Of a DNA stretch of 64,000 nt, positions 22,185-33,403 are shown piece after piece (position 1 is the first letter of the stretch; each line of letters begins with the position of its first letter). Both the position numbers and the translations under genes were made by a program. Origin of the DNA: Petrosia ficiformis (taxonomy: Eukaryota; Porifera; Demospongiae; Haplosclerida; Petrosiidae); the NCBI GenBank assembly GCA_947044365.1, contig OX345642.1:6611507-6675506 (forward strand), given 5' to 3'. Under the pieces are notes generated by a model. That model did not search any database, had not been told where the DNA came from, and was given only the letters and a program-made list of their open reading frames with translations.

Positions 22185-24371
22185 TCAGTACTTTACAAGT
22201 CTATTATTACCAAAATCACCCACCCATACTGATCCATCATACGATACTGATACTCCAAATGGTTGGTTAAATCCTTCTATTGAATGGATAAATCTTCCAC
22301 TGGGATCATAGATAGACAGAGAACCTGAACCATTGTTCGTTACTATTGAATAACCTGCTGAATCTATAGCTATACCAACTGGATTACTCAAATGTGTTTG
22401 ATCATACTTATATACAAACTGTCCACTAGGAGTGAAGACTGTCACTGAATTGGAACTATATCCAGTCACATGAACATCACCTGATATATCAAAAGCTACA
22501 CCAAATGGACGATTGAAACTTCCATCACCTGATAGCTTCCCATCAATAATGTGAGATAGAGTCCAGTCAGAATGGAATACCTGGATACGATGGTTTTCTG
22601 TATCTGATACATACACTTTTCCTTCAGGACTAATGTTTATGGCCCATGGTCGATTAAACTGCCCAACATCAGACCCCTTTTGTCCAAAGGTACCAAGAAA
22701 CTCTCCTCCTGTTGTGAACTTGTGAATTCTGTTTCCTTGACTCTCAGCAGCATAAATTACCTCTCCACTGATAGCCATTCCACGAGGTGATTGAAACTGT
22801 AGCTCACCACTTCCTCTAGAACCAATGGTAGTCTTCTTCGTCCCACTACTGTCATACACATATATACAATTGTCACTATAACTAGCAACAAACACGTCAC
22901 CATTATCAGAGAAGACAATATAATAGGGATTATTAATTCCAGTAATTGTTTGTACTGGATCTTTGAGTCTAGTGTAATCACGTTGTGTGACCACACTCAG
23001 ATCAAATGGACTACTGTGGATATCCTGACCATGTATAGTAATGGAGAGCTTATGTTGACCTGATTGTTGAGATTTAAAAGAGACAAGATATGTATCGTCG
23101 TAATTATCTGTAACTTGACATTCTATACTTCTCTTTCCAACAGCAGTGAGTCTACTTCTCACCACTTCTCCTCCATGATCTAATTCCTGTCCTCTGATAT
23201 CCCTAGAAACCACCTTGACTTTCATCTCAGCTCCTATAGCCAACCTGTTACGAGGTATTATAGCTGTACTATTACTAGGAGAGGTATCAGATATACATCC
23301 AAACTCTGTTATCATAGTAGCTAGTGTATCAGTATTAACTTCTACTGATATATTGGGTGACTCACAAAGGTCAAGAGAGATCTCTGAGAACTGTTGTTGA
23401 AGATTAATAGATCTGTTGTGTAGTGTATGAGCAATAGACAGTAACTCAACATCACTGTATTCACTAGTAGCAACGGAGGCAATAGAGTGACAATGACTCA
23501 TGGACTCCAACAGACGTTGAATACCCTCCAGTTGAATAGAGAGACGTACTTCCTTGGCCATGGCTTCCTCACTACTTTTAGCTAACAAGGCTTCCTGACG
23601 TTGATGAAGAAGCTGTTGAAGTTTAGCAAATGCTTGTCGAATGATAGTGTCCACCTCATTCTTACGAGCTTTGATCTTTTTCTTCATCTCTTCGCCAGCT
23701 GTCATGACCTCCTTGAGATGTTCCTGAGACACTGGAAATCCCTCTAGACGTTGTTGTATCTCCTCCTTGTTTTGTATGATCTGTTTACTCACCTCATGAA
23801 CTGGATGACCATTATGAGTAATAATAGTACATTCAACACATACTGGAATAGTACACTGTTGACAATAGATTCTAAGTTTCTGATCATCATGAGCATGACA
23901 CATGGGAGATGAGGACAAAGAGGAGGATAGCATTTTGATGAGTTTATCTTGACTCATGTTCTGAGCTTCTTTGAGAGTAAAGGAAGAGTGTGAACGTAAC
24001 ATCTTCAATTTCTGATGAGCATCGAAACACACATTACACAAGAGGTGATCACACTCTGTACAGTAAGCTATAGGAGAGTTCTTATCACATGAGTCACAAG
24101 GAGGAGGAGAAGTGGAGGTCACTTTATGTAAGATCTTGTCTTGTTTAGTTTCTTGACTCAATCGGACATTACGTGGAATAGAAGACACACTTCCATCTGG
24201 TATAGTAGTGGATTGATTACAAGTGGGACATGTGATAGAGGTAGTACCCTCAACATGTAGCTTAGTGATACATTGTAGACAATAAGAATGGAGACAAGAA
24301 AGGATTCGTGGATCTTGATAGATGTTATCACAATATTGACAGATATTATATTGTGTAGTATTGGTAGCCAT
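22185..24371 (-). CDS. TRIM-NHL protein 4 of 5
   Basis: 728 residues, one exon, ATG 24371. All domains are intact. It is the most divergent copy in the N-terminal half: GSVSSIPRN after the RING, CDKNSPIAYC in B-box 1, SSSLSSSPMCHAHDDQKLRI before B-box 2, and THNGHPVHE at the B-box 2 end. The filamin repeat has DNYDDTYLVSFKSQQSG and HSSPFDL where the other copies have DNNDGTYLVSVTPQQSG and QGSPFDL or QGSPFHL. NHL 2 reads YAAESQGNRIHKF. The last blade matches copy 2 (VGDFGNNRLVKY). The upstream E-box differs by one base (CATATG). Confidence 0.92.
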   Translation of the reverse strand: MATNTTQYNICQYCDNIYQDPRILSCLHSYCLQCITKLHVEGTTSITCPTCNQSTTIPDGSVSSIPRNVRLSQETKQDKILHKVTSTSPPPCDSCDKNSPIAYCTECDHLLCNVCFDAHQKLKMLRSHSSFTLKEAQNMSQDKLIKMLSSSLSSSPMCHAHDDQKLRIYCQQCTIPVCVECTIITHNGHPVHEVSKQIIQNKEEIQQRLEGFPVSQEHLKEVMTAGEEMKKKIKARKNEVDTIIRQAFAKLQQLLHQRQEALLAKSSEEAMAKEVRLSIQLEGIQRLLESMSHCHSIASVATSEYSDVELLSIAHTLHNRSINLQQQFSEISLDLCESPNISVEVNTDTLATMITEFGCISDTSPSNSTAIIPRNRLAIGAEMKVKVVSRDIRGQELDHGGEVVRSRLTAVGKRSIECQVTDNYDDTYLVSFKSQQSGQHKLSITIHGQDIHSSPFDLSVVTQRDYTRLKDPVQTITGINNPYYIVFSDNGDVFVASYSDNCIYVYDSSGTKKTTIGSRGSGELQFQSPRGMAISGEVIYAAESQGNRIHKFTTGGEFLGTFGQKGSDVGQFNRPWAINISPEGKVYVSDTENHRIQVFHSDWTLSHIIDGKLSGDGSFNRPFGVAFDISGDVHVTGYSSNSVTVFTPSGQFVYKYDQTHLSNPVGIAIDSAGYSIVTNNGSGSLSIYDPSGRFIHSIEGFNQPFGVSVSYDGSVWVGDFGNNRLVKY

Positions 24372-25878
24372 CACTCAGTATATGACCTGTAGAACATGAT
24401 AAAGAATTAGATGATATATATAATATAATTAGATGATATATATAATATACTTACATTAAATAATAGCTAGATTGATTCAGGAACAGGTCAGTATGAATCA
24501 CCTTTTAAGAGGTTACCAGTCAGATTGGTCATATGACTGTTGTATAGTGTGGGAGGAGATGGAATATGTTGTGTAATAAGTTTGTACAACTACAAGATTC
24601 ACAAAATAACCCTGGCTAATTTCTAAAGTGTTCTTTATAGAAGTGATCTATGGTAGAAATTAAAACAATCAATTCAGTAGCTCATTCCAAGTCACTTTTT
24701 CAGAAAATGTGTTGATACACACACAAATAATTACCATACCCTTCCAACTACACTACACAGTGGGGGGTAACAATGTAATTTATGGCTATTTCAAGTATAT
24801 TACCTAAAACCAATCCTTGCTATATTTAAATGGAGCAAAGTGTTATATATACTGTCCATCTGTGTTCATGATATATGCATGATAAAGTCCTGATATAAAT
24901 TTATCTTTAAAAAAATTAACAAGAAACATAAACAAGTATGTATTACCTGTTTACAGATTGGTGATACAATAATTAATAATACAGTCATATATAAAAATGA
25001 ATAAAAATGATTCATGGTCCAAACTTGTTAAAACATATCAACAACACTTCTTTGAATCAGTACTTGTATGTCTAATTTTAGTTTTGTTTTCTGCTTGTTT
25101 TACAAATGGTTGAATGTTGGTAGCTATAGTATTAAACATATACTGTATATTAGTATTGTCCTTAGCACTGACTTCATAAGATCTGAAGGTATACCATATA
25201 AGGAAGCAAGTTCTTTTACTCGTATTGGAGGCACAGTCCTGTCAGAATACAAATCTATTTTATTACCTACCAAAGCAATCACTGCATTGAAGCTCGTGAA
25301 AAAACCGTATCTAACTACGAGGGCAATGAATCAAAGCTTTCTGAATCATTAATACTATAAACTATGAGAACAGCTTTACCACATGAGAAAAGATTTGGTG
25401 GTGTTTGCCCAGCTGGTCGCTCGACAAATTCTGTTTCTCCAGTATCAAACAGAGTCATCTATTAATAATGTACCATTAATAATTATTCTGCCCAAAAATA
25501 GAACCAAAGTAGTACTAGTAGATGTGACCAATATTTAAATTAATGTTGCATTTATAGGACTTATGACACTTTAGGTTCAAACCACAACCCACCCACTATA
25601 CATAGTAACAACATTTAAAAAAAAAGAAGTAATTAGTGGGTGTGGTACTTCCTGTTTATTAATTTGAATAAATTAATCATGTGATGTGATGTTATTTTTA
25701 TTTTTCATCGACAACCCAATATCATTATACTCAGATCTTGGATAATTAATAATATTCATTTTGCATGTTGTTGAATATTATTACATTTAATTGTCAACAA
25801 CTACAAAAAGTTTACATATTATTAATTACACAAATACTATTATTTGTAATTATGGTAATATGTATAATAATAACAATA
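24372..25878. other. Spacer between TRIM-NHL 4 and 5
   Basis: Holds the variant E-box-like GGTCATATGACT at 24527, a GTPase relic at 25038-25458 and the boundary sequence near 25633. No other gene is seen. Confidence 0.6.
25038..25458 (-). pseudogene. Small-GTPase exon 2 pseudogene in array
   Basis: Shares the same 4-bp deletion as the relic at 21314-21738 (in cttcataagatc) and has a further lesion near 25288 (gcattgaagctcgtg against gcatcagaagctcgtg in GTPase A). The frame is therefore broken twice. The shared lesion implies duplication after inactivation. Confidence 0.8.
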
Positions 25879-28059
25879 TCAGTACTTTACTAGTCTATTA
25901 TTACCAAGATCAGCCACCCATACTGATCCATCAGGCGATACTGATACTCCATATGGATTATTAAATTCTCCTACTGAATTGATAAATCTTCCACTAGGAT
26001 CATAGATAGATAGTGAATTACTGTTCATTATTAGTGAAAAATTTGCTGAATCTATAGCTATACCACATGGCCTGTTTAAATGTGTTTTATCATACCTACG
26101 TACAAACTGTCCACTAGGAGTAAAGACTGGCACCGAATTGGAACTATATCCAATCACATGAACATCACCTGATATATCAAAACCTATGTCAAATGGACGT
26201 TTGAAACTTCCATCACCTGATACATTCCTATCAATAATGTGAGATAAAGTCCAGTCAGAATGGAATACCTGGATACGATGGTTTTCTGTATCTGCTACAT
26301 ACACCTTTCCTTCAGGACTAATGTTTATTCCCAGTGGTCCATTAAACTGACCAACACCAGACCCATTCTGTCCAAAGGTACCAAGAAACTCTCCTCCTGT
26401 TGTCAATTTGTGAATCCTGTGTCCTCTATACTCAGCAACATAAACTACCTCTCCACTGATAGCTATTCCATAAGGAGATTGAAACTGTAACTCACCACTT
26501 CCCCTAGAACCAATGGTAGTCTTCTTCTTCCCACTACTGTCATACACATGTATACAATCATCACTATAACTAGTGACAAACATGTCACCATTATCAGAAA
26601 ATGCAATATAGCAGGGTCTATTAATTCCAGTAATTGTTTGTACTGGATCTTTGAGTTTAGTGTAGTCATGTTGTGTGACCACATTCAAGTGAAATGGACT
26701 ACCCTGGATATCCTGACCATGTATAGTAATGGAGAGCTTATGTTGACCTGATTGTTGAGGTGTAACAGAGACAAGATATGTACCATCATTATTATCTGTA
26801 ACTTGACATTCTATACTTTTTTTTCCAACAGGAGTGAGTCTACTTTTCACCACTTCTCCTCCATGATCTAATTCCTGTCCTCTGATATCCCTAGAGATCA
26901 CCTTGACTTTCATCTCAGCTCCTATAGCCAACCTGTTACAAGGTATTACAGCTGTACTATTACTAGGAGACGTATCAAATATACACCCAAACTCTGTTAT
27001 CATAGTAGCTAGTGTATCAGTATTAACATCTACTGATATATTGGGTGACTCACAAAGGTCAAGAGAGATCTCTGAGAACTGTTGTTGAAGATTAATAGAT
27101 CTGTTGTGTAGTGTATGAGCAATAGAGAGTAACTCAACATCACTGTACTCTCTAGTAGCAATGGAGGCAAGAGAGTGACAATGACGCATGGACTCCAACA
27201 GACGTTGAATACCCTCCAGTTGAATAGAGAGACGTACCTCCTTGCCCATGGCTTCCTCACTACTTTTAGCTAACAAGGCTTCCTGACGTTGATGAAGAAG
27301 CTGTTGAAGTTTAGCAAATGTTTGTCGAATGATAGTGTCCACCTCATTCTTACGAGCTTTGATCTTTTTCTTCATCTCTTCACCAGCTGTCACAACCTCC
27401 TTCAGATGTTCCTGAGACACTGGAAATCCCTCTAGACCTTGTTGTATCTCCTCCTTGTTTTGTATGATCTGTTTACTCACCTCATGAGCTGGATGACCCT
27501 TGTGTTTGTTAATAGTACATCCAACACATATTGGAATAGTACACTGCTTACAATAGAAGCTAAGTTTCTGATCATCATGATCATGACACATGGGAGACGA
27601 GGAAGAAGAGGAAGGTAGCATCTTGATGAGTTTATTTCGACTCATGCTCTGAGCTTCTTTGAGAGTGAAGGAAGAGTGTGAACGCGACTTTTTGAGTCTC
27701 TGATGTGCATCGTAACACACATTACACAAGAGCTCATCACACTCTGTACAGTAAGCTATAGGAGAGCTCTCATCACATGAGTCACATGGAGGAGGAGAAG
27801 TGGAGGTCACCTTACGTATGATCTTGTCTTGTTTAGTTTCTTCACTTAATCGGACATTACGTGGAAGAGAAGACACACCTCCATCAGGTATAGTAGTGGA
27901 TTGATTACAAGTGGGACATGCGATAGAGGTAGTACCCTCGACATGTAGCTTAGTGATACATTGTAGACAATAAGAATGGAGACATGAAAGGATTCGTGGA
28001 TCTTGATAGATGTTATCACAATATTGACAGATATTATATTGTGTAGTATTGGTAGTCAT
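25879..28059 (-). CDS. TRIM-NHL protein 5 of 5
   Basis: 726 residues, one exon, ATG 28059. RING and B-box ligands are intact. B-box 1 is its own variant (CDELLCNVCYDAHQRLKKSR) while B-box 2 is like copy 2 (SFYCKQC, NKHKGHPAHE). The filamin repeat ends GSPFHLNVV rather than GSPFDLSVV. NHL 4 and 5 are distinctive (DIGFDISGDVHVIGYSSNSV; a two-residue-shorter SLIMNSNSLSIYD). The end VADLGNNRLVKY resembles copy 1. This copy is closest to the intact GTPase genes and so may mark one edge of the array. Confidence 0.92.
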   Translation of the reverse strand: MTTNTTQYNICQYCDNIYQDPRILSCLHSYCLQCITKLHVEGTTSIACPTCNQSTTIPDGGVSSLPRNVRLSEETKQDKIIRKVTSTSPPPCDSCDESSPIAYCTECDELLCNVCYDAHQRLKKSRSHSSFTLKEAQSMSRNKLIKMLPSSSSSSPMCHDHDDQKLSFYCKQCTIPICVGCTINKHKGHPAHEVSKQIIQNKEEIQQGLEGFPVSQEHLKEVVTAGEEMKKKIKARKNEVDTIIRQTFAKLQQLLHQRQEALLAKSSEEAMGKEVRLSIQLEGIQRLLESMRHCHSLASIATREYSDVELLSIAHTLHNRSINLQQQFSEISLDLCESPNISVDVNTDTLATMITEFGCIFDTSPSNSTAVIPCNRLAIGAEMKVKVISRDIRGQELDHGGEVVKSRLTPVGKKSIECQVTDNNDGTYLVSVTPQQSGQHKLSITIHGQDIQGSPFHLNVVTQHDYTKLKDPVQTITGINRPCYIAFSDNGDMFVTSYSDDCIHVYDSSGKKKTTIGSRGSGELQFQSPYGIAISGEVVYVAEYRGHRIHKLTTGGEFLGTFGQNGSGVGQFNGPLGINISPEGKVYVADTENHRIQVFHSDWTLSHIIDRNVSGDGSFKRPFDIGFDISGDVHVIGYSSNSVPVFTPSGQFVRRYDKTHLNRPCGIAIDSANFSLIMNSNSLSIYDPSGRFINSVGEFNNPYGVSVSPDGSVWVADLGNNRLVKY

Positions 28060-28733
28060 CACTCAGTATATGACCTGTAGAACATGATAAAGAATTAGAT
28101 GATGTATATAATATGTTATAATATATAATACACTTACACTAAATAATAGCTAGATTGATTCAGGAACAGGTCAGTATGAATCACCTTTTAAGAGGTTACC
28201 AGTCAGATTGGTCACATGACTGTTGTATAGTGTGGGAGGAGATGGAATATGTTGTGTAATAAGTTTGTACAACTACAAGATTCACAATCCCCAAAAATAA
28301 CCCTGGCTAATTCCTAAAGTGTTCTTTATAGAAGTGATCTATGAAAGAAATTAAAACAATCAATTCTTTAAACCAGTAGCTCATTCCGAGTCACGTTTTC
28401 AGAAAATGGCGGTGCTGACACACACAAATAATTACTATACCCTTCCAATACACTACACAGTGGGGCGTAACAATGTGACATGTAATTTATGAATACTTCA
28501 TGTAGTATATAGTACATACCTAAAACCAATCCTTGCTATATTTAGATAGAGCAAGGTGTTATATATACTGTCCATCTGCGTTCATGATGTATGCACAATA
28601 ATAGCACTGATATAAATTTATCTTTTAAAAAAATTAACAAGAAACATAAACAAGTATTACCTGTTTACAGATTGGTGATACAATAATTAATAATATATAA
28701 AAATGAATAAAAATGATTCATTGCTAAAACATA
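28060..28733. other. Upstream region of TRIM-NHL 5 and GTPase A 3' flank
   Basis: Contains GTCACATGAC at 28211-28220, the conserved gagtcacgttttcagaaaat near 28387, and the AT-rich 3' flank of GTPase A. No additional gene. Confidence 0.55.
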
Positions 28734-30205
28734 TCAACAACACTTCTTTGAATCAGTACTTGTATGTCTAATTTTAGTTTTGTTTTCTGCTTGTTTTACA
28801 AATGGTTGAATGTTGGTAGCTATAGTATTAAACATAGACTGTATATTAGTATTGTCCTTAGCACTGACTTCAAATATAAGATCTGAAGGTATGCCATATA
28901 AGGAAGCAAGTTCTTTTACTCGTATTGGTGGCACAGTCCTGTCAGAATACAAATCTATTTTATTACCGACCAAAGCAATCACTGCATCAGAAGCTCGTGA
29001 AAAAACCATATCTAACCACGAGGGCAATGAATCAAAGCTTTCCGAATCATTAATACTATAAACCATAAGGACAGCTTTACCACATGAGAAAAGATTAGGT
29101 GGTGTTTGCCCTGGTCGCCCGACAAATTCTATTTCTCCAGTATCAAACAGAGTCATCTGTAAAAATTAATTAATAATAATTTTATGTACAAATATTATAT
29201 TCTACTCAAAATTCCATTGCAAAATATGTAATATAAAAATGACGAAAAGGTGAATTCTTACACAGTAATCTATACATGTGGTGTACTATATGCATTAACG
29301 ATTATTAATGAAGGATTCTGATATACATATACCTTTTTTATGTGCATTTATTTGTATATGATGTGCATTATTAATTTTTAGCATTGCTTCAGCTATTTCT
29401 GTTGGAAGTGAAACACTAAAACTACTAGAAAAGGTGGAAATACCTTAAGCTTAGTACACGCTAAAAAATATATTTCGTGATCATTTTATTAGGCATATTA
29501 AGTGTGGCTCTGAATTTTGCTAAATGAATGCATGCTAAATCCTAAATTTAGTGGACACTATTAATAGTAGGCTTAAAGTACATTCATAGTACTTCCAGAC
29601 ACTGAATTAGGCACCATAGCTTTGAAACCTTCCAATTTCCAAACATACATATGTACATATGTAGCCATTGTGTTGTTTTAGTTAACTATAACTATAACTA
29701 TACCCCTTTTAATAAGGCATCGTGACCTTTAGTTAACTAAACTAAGTATAACTAAATTACAAGTCTATTGCAATAACTATAACTAACTAAAATGGAAAAT
29801 GGACAATAAAGGACACTTTCAGTTACTAACCAAAATAAAAACCTTTTTAGTAAGCTATTTTCGTTAATCGAAATTTTAGTTATAGTTATTAAACTATATA
29901 TAATTTACAAAATATATCATTTATAAATTTTGAGAAACTGTCATACTATAACTATAACTAAAAGTGGTCATTATTATCATACTAAATCCACACATACATA
30001 TGTACATGCATACCGATACTTGCTTCCCATCAATTTCCCAAATCTTCTTATGTTCTGCTACTCTGTGCTGATAAACATCTCTTTCAAACATTCCAGTTAA
30101 AAATCTGTTAAAGATCGATGTCTTACCAACTCCATTGTCACCAGTTAGAAGTACTTTATCAGTGAAATACTGAGAGCAGAGAAGAGAGTCATGTTTGTCA
30201 TCCAT
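28734..30205 (-). CDS. Atypical Ras/Rab-like small GTPase A, two exons
   Basis: Exon 1 is 30014-30205, exon 2 28734-29156; phase-0 intron (donor GTATGC, acceptor TTTACAG), 204 residues. The P-loop GDNGVGKTS, VGNKIDL (G4) and EVSAKDN (G5) are present. Switch I (RDVYQHRVAEHKK) lacks the usual threonine. The G3 motif reads FDTGEIEFVGRPG in place of DxxGQ, so the catalytic glutamine is absent. The C terminus KKCC fits Rab-type double geranylgeranylation. The product probably attaches to membranes and may bind GTP with altered hydrolysis; that is inference. Decayed copies of its exon 2 occupy the TRIM-NHL spacers. I cannot assign it to a named Rab. Confidence 0.82.
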
Positions 30206-30566
30206 GTTGATTCAATAGTTGTGTATAATTACAGTTATTACAATTATGTCATATCTTTACACACAGTAACAAAATTATATATGCTTATAATCATAATATT
30301 ATATAATTTTTATGTATAATTATATGTACATATAACATACTTATAATTTATGTATGTTAATTATAATATTATATTAAATTATATATTATAATTATTATAA
30401 TATACAGTAATTGTCTTATTAACATAGCAATTCAAATTGCAAAACAAGTATAATTATGATTAATTATTGTACAAAAATTATTAACCTAAAACAATTAACA
30501 TCAATTAAACATCATTACCACTTAAGAGACATCACACACATGTTAAAATTGGGTCCATGCTGAATG
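30206..30566. other. AT-rich spacer between GTPases A and B
   Basis: Very AT-rich sequence (many taatta/tataat stretches) with no gene seen; presumed promoter of A and 3' flank of B. Confidence 0.5.
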
Positions 30567-32899
30567 TTAACATATACTCCTTGATCTATTGCTGGGAGGT
30601 TTAGTTGTCTTTTCGGTTGATTTCTTTGCAGCAGGTTGAATCTTGGTAGCTATTACATCAAACATAGTCTGTATGTTGGTGTTGTCTAAAGCACTGACTT
30701 CAAATATTAGATCAGAAGATATCTCGTACAATTCAGCAAGCTCCTTTGCTCGGGCTTTTGACACTTCCTTTTATATTCCAAATCTATCTTATTACCGACT
30801 AAACCAATCACTGCATCAGAAGCTCGTGAAAAAAATGTATCTATCCATGAGGGCAATGAATCAAAGCTATCTGACTCATCAATACTATAAACCACGAGGA
30901 CAGCTTTACCACCTGAGAAAAGATTTGGTGGTGTATGGCCTGGTCTATCTACTATTTCTGCAGTATCAAACAGAGTCATCTGTAAAAATAATTATGATAA
31001 TTTTATGTACAAATATTATATTCTACTCAACCAAAATATGTAATATACAAATGGGAAAAAAGTGATTTCCTATATGCACATGGGGTTCTATCTACTAAGG
31101 GTGGGGCTGAAGCTTCCCTCCAAAACTTCAGGTATTTATAGTACTACTCCCAAATACTGTCTATGGTGGTTTGCAGAACAGTTTGTCACACACCAACAAG
31201 GGCAGAGATAGCACATTCAAAATGAGGGGCTAACAAAGATTGGCAAGATGATAATGGCGGCTGCATCACAGCTGCTAGGGAGAGAGTGTGGGAGGGGAAT
31301 ATCCACCCCCTTTCTACGAAGCACAGAAGCTAAAACTCCCAAATGTTACTCAGAGAGGCTCTATTTATATAATTGATCACAAAATCTGTGAACACAATAG
31401 ATGCTACATGCTCATTCATGTATATACATGAATCTGTAGCAAATAACGTTACAAATATTAAAATAACTGGATTAATTATGTACATGAATTTGTACTTATA
31501 ATAGTAAATAACATCCGATGTACAGATATTTGAGAAGTTGGCACATTTATATTTACATGTTTGAAGTACATATTGTTATTCTTTATTATTACATGTACTG
31601 TATATACTAGTCAATATAGCAAAAGAAATAAATCACTAGTTGTAAACATTATGTAGCATTAGAAGAAATCATTATTGATTTATGATTATAGCCTCAGAAG
31701 CATATTGAAACTCACGTAACCAAATACATAATGGTTAATATAACCTATTAGGTTTTATAGTGTTTTTGCACACCTTGGCACATGTCCCGTTAGTGACAGT
31801 ACAGTGATATGACAATGCATATCGTTACAAATAGGGGGATTACCCCCCATGCTTTATAAAATGGGGATGGGACAAGCCCCCCCTGCCTCTCCAGTATCTC
31901 TGCCACTGACCAGGTAGAGAGGTGGTGGCTGTCTAACCACAATAATGCACATTGCATACTATTGGGCCAATGATTACATTCATGATCCTTAGATGTGATT
32001 CAAGAAATAGCGGGTGTGGGTAATCAAACATTTTCCACGCATAAGCACATAGAATTACCTTCCCCCCCAAACAAAGATCTCTAGATAGAATGCTGACATG
32101 TGGTGTGCAAGTATACATTGATGATTATTAATGATATACACATATCTATGTATGCTCACTCATTTGTATGTGATACACATTTTCAGCACTTAGCTATTTC
32201 TGTTAGAAAGAAAAACTCTACAACTACATACTAGAAAAGTAGGAAATAACTTAAGCTTTTAATTGCATGTGCTAATTTTAGCCACTAACATAATAATCGT
32301 TAAAATTAGTACACGCTAAAAATATATTTTGTGATCATTTTATTAGGCGTATTAAGCGTGGCTCAGGAATTTGCTAAACTTAATGCATGCTAAATCCTAG
32401 TGTTTAATTAAAAATTACTAAATTTAGTGGACACAATTAATAGCAGGCTTAAAGTATCCAAGCAAAGGTATTCCCCTAATACTATATCTCTGATCTAAAG
32501 TAGCAAATGTGACAAATGTTGTACAAACTACATTTATAGTACTTCCAGACACTTCTGAAACCTTCCAATTTCCAAACATACATATATACATATGTAGTGA
32601 TGACCATTGTGTTGTTTTAGTTAACTATAGCTATAACTAAACCCCTTTTAGTAAGGCATCATGACCTTTAGTCAACTAAATCCACACATACATATGTACA
32701 TGCATACCGATACTTGCTTCCCATCAATTTCCTAAATCTTCTTATGTTCTGCTACTCTGTGCTCATAAACATCTCTTTCAAACATTCCAGTTAAAAATCT
32801 GTTAAAGATCGATGTCTTACCAACTCCATTATCACCAGTTAGAAGTACTTTATCAGTGAAATACTGAGAGCAGAGAAGAGAGTCGTGTATGTCATCCAT
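30567..32899 (-). pseudogene. Small GTPase B pseudogene (nonsense plus frameshift)
   Basis: A duplicate of the GTPase A layout: exon 1 at 32708-32899 and exon 2 at 30567-30979, with conserved splice sites. In exon 1 the Trp codon of KKIWEIDGK is TAG. In exon 2 one G is missing near 30769 relative to gene C, shifting the frame inside KIDLEYKRK; the rest (SKARAKELAELYEISSDL onward, ending NRSRSIC) continues in another frame. The exon 2 sequence is closer to gene C in its 3' half and to gene A in its 5' half (DTAEIVDRPGHTPPNLFSGG). The intron is enlarged by dispersed repeats. It is inactive unless these are assembly errors. Confidence 0.8.
31085..31200 (-). repeat. Dispersed repeat, copy 1
   Basis: The segment around ccaaaacttcaggtatttat and gtggtttgcagaacagtttg matches, in inverse orientation, sequences at 44780-44985 and 47338-47500. 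It lies in the intron of GTPase B. Class unknown. Confidence 0.5.
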
Positions 32900-33152
32900 G
32901 TTGATTCAATAGTTGTGTATAATCTATACACATAGTAACATATTATATGCTTATATAAACAATATCATATAACATACTTATGTAAACTGGTCCACCCCAC
33001 AAACACCTAGGTTAACACAAACATAAATATTCAAATTTGAATGCATTACGGATGATTTCGAGTAGTTGATTTAGGTTAGGCCACCTTAATTCTGACTCTT
33101 CAATTTATGTATAAAATTATATATTGCAATACATATGTATATATCATACGTA

Positions 33153-33229
33153 ACATACACTTTTGCTATTCGGATTTGCGAGGGTTCAGATTAACGAGAT
33201 TTGAATTAGTGAGGGTCTACTGTAATAGT
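33153..33229. mobile_element. Possible end of a pogo/Tigger-like element
   Basis: The sequence gatttgcgagggttcagatt followed by aacgag and gagggtctactgta resembles the terminal repeats of Tc1/mariner-pogo elements (ends in CTACTGTA, TA flank). No matching opposite end or transposase is found nearby. Weak call. Confidence 0.3.
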
Positions 33230-33403
33230 GATTGTCTTATTAACATAGCAATTGAAATTGCAAAATTAGTAATTATAATTAATTATTGTACAAACATTAT
33301 TAACCTAAAAAATTAACATTTAGTAATAGTATTAAACATCATTACCACTTTAACAACTTAAGAGACATCACACACATGTTAAAATTGGGTCCAATGTTGA
33401 ATG

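Noticed and set aside
14458..25458. GTPase exon copies as functional genes or alternative exons of GTPase A
   Set aside because: All have frame-breaking lesions or truncations and no local exon 1. Two keep an acceptor, so occasional splicing cannot be fully excluded.
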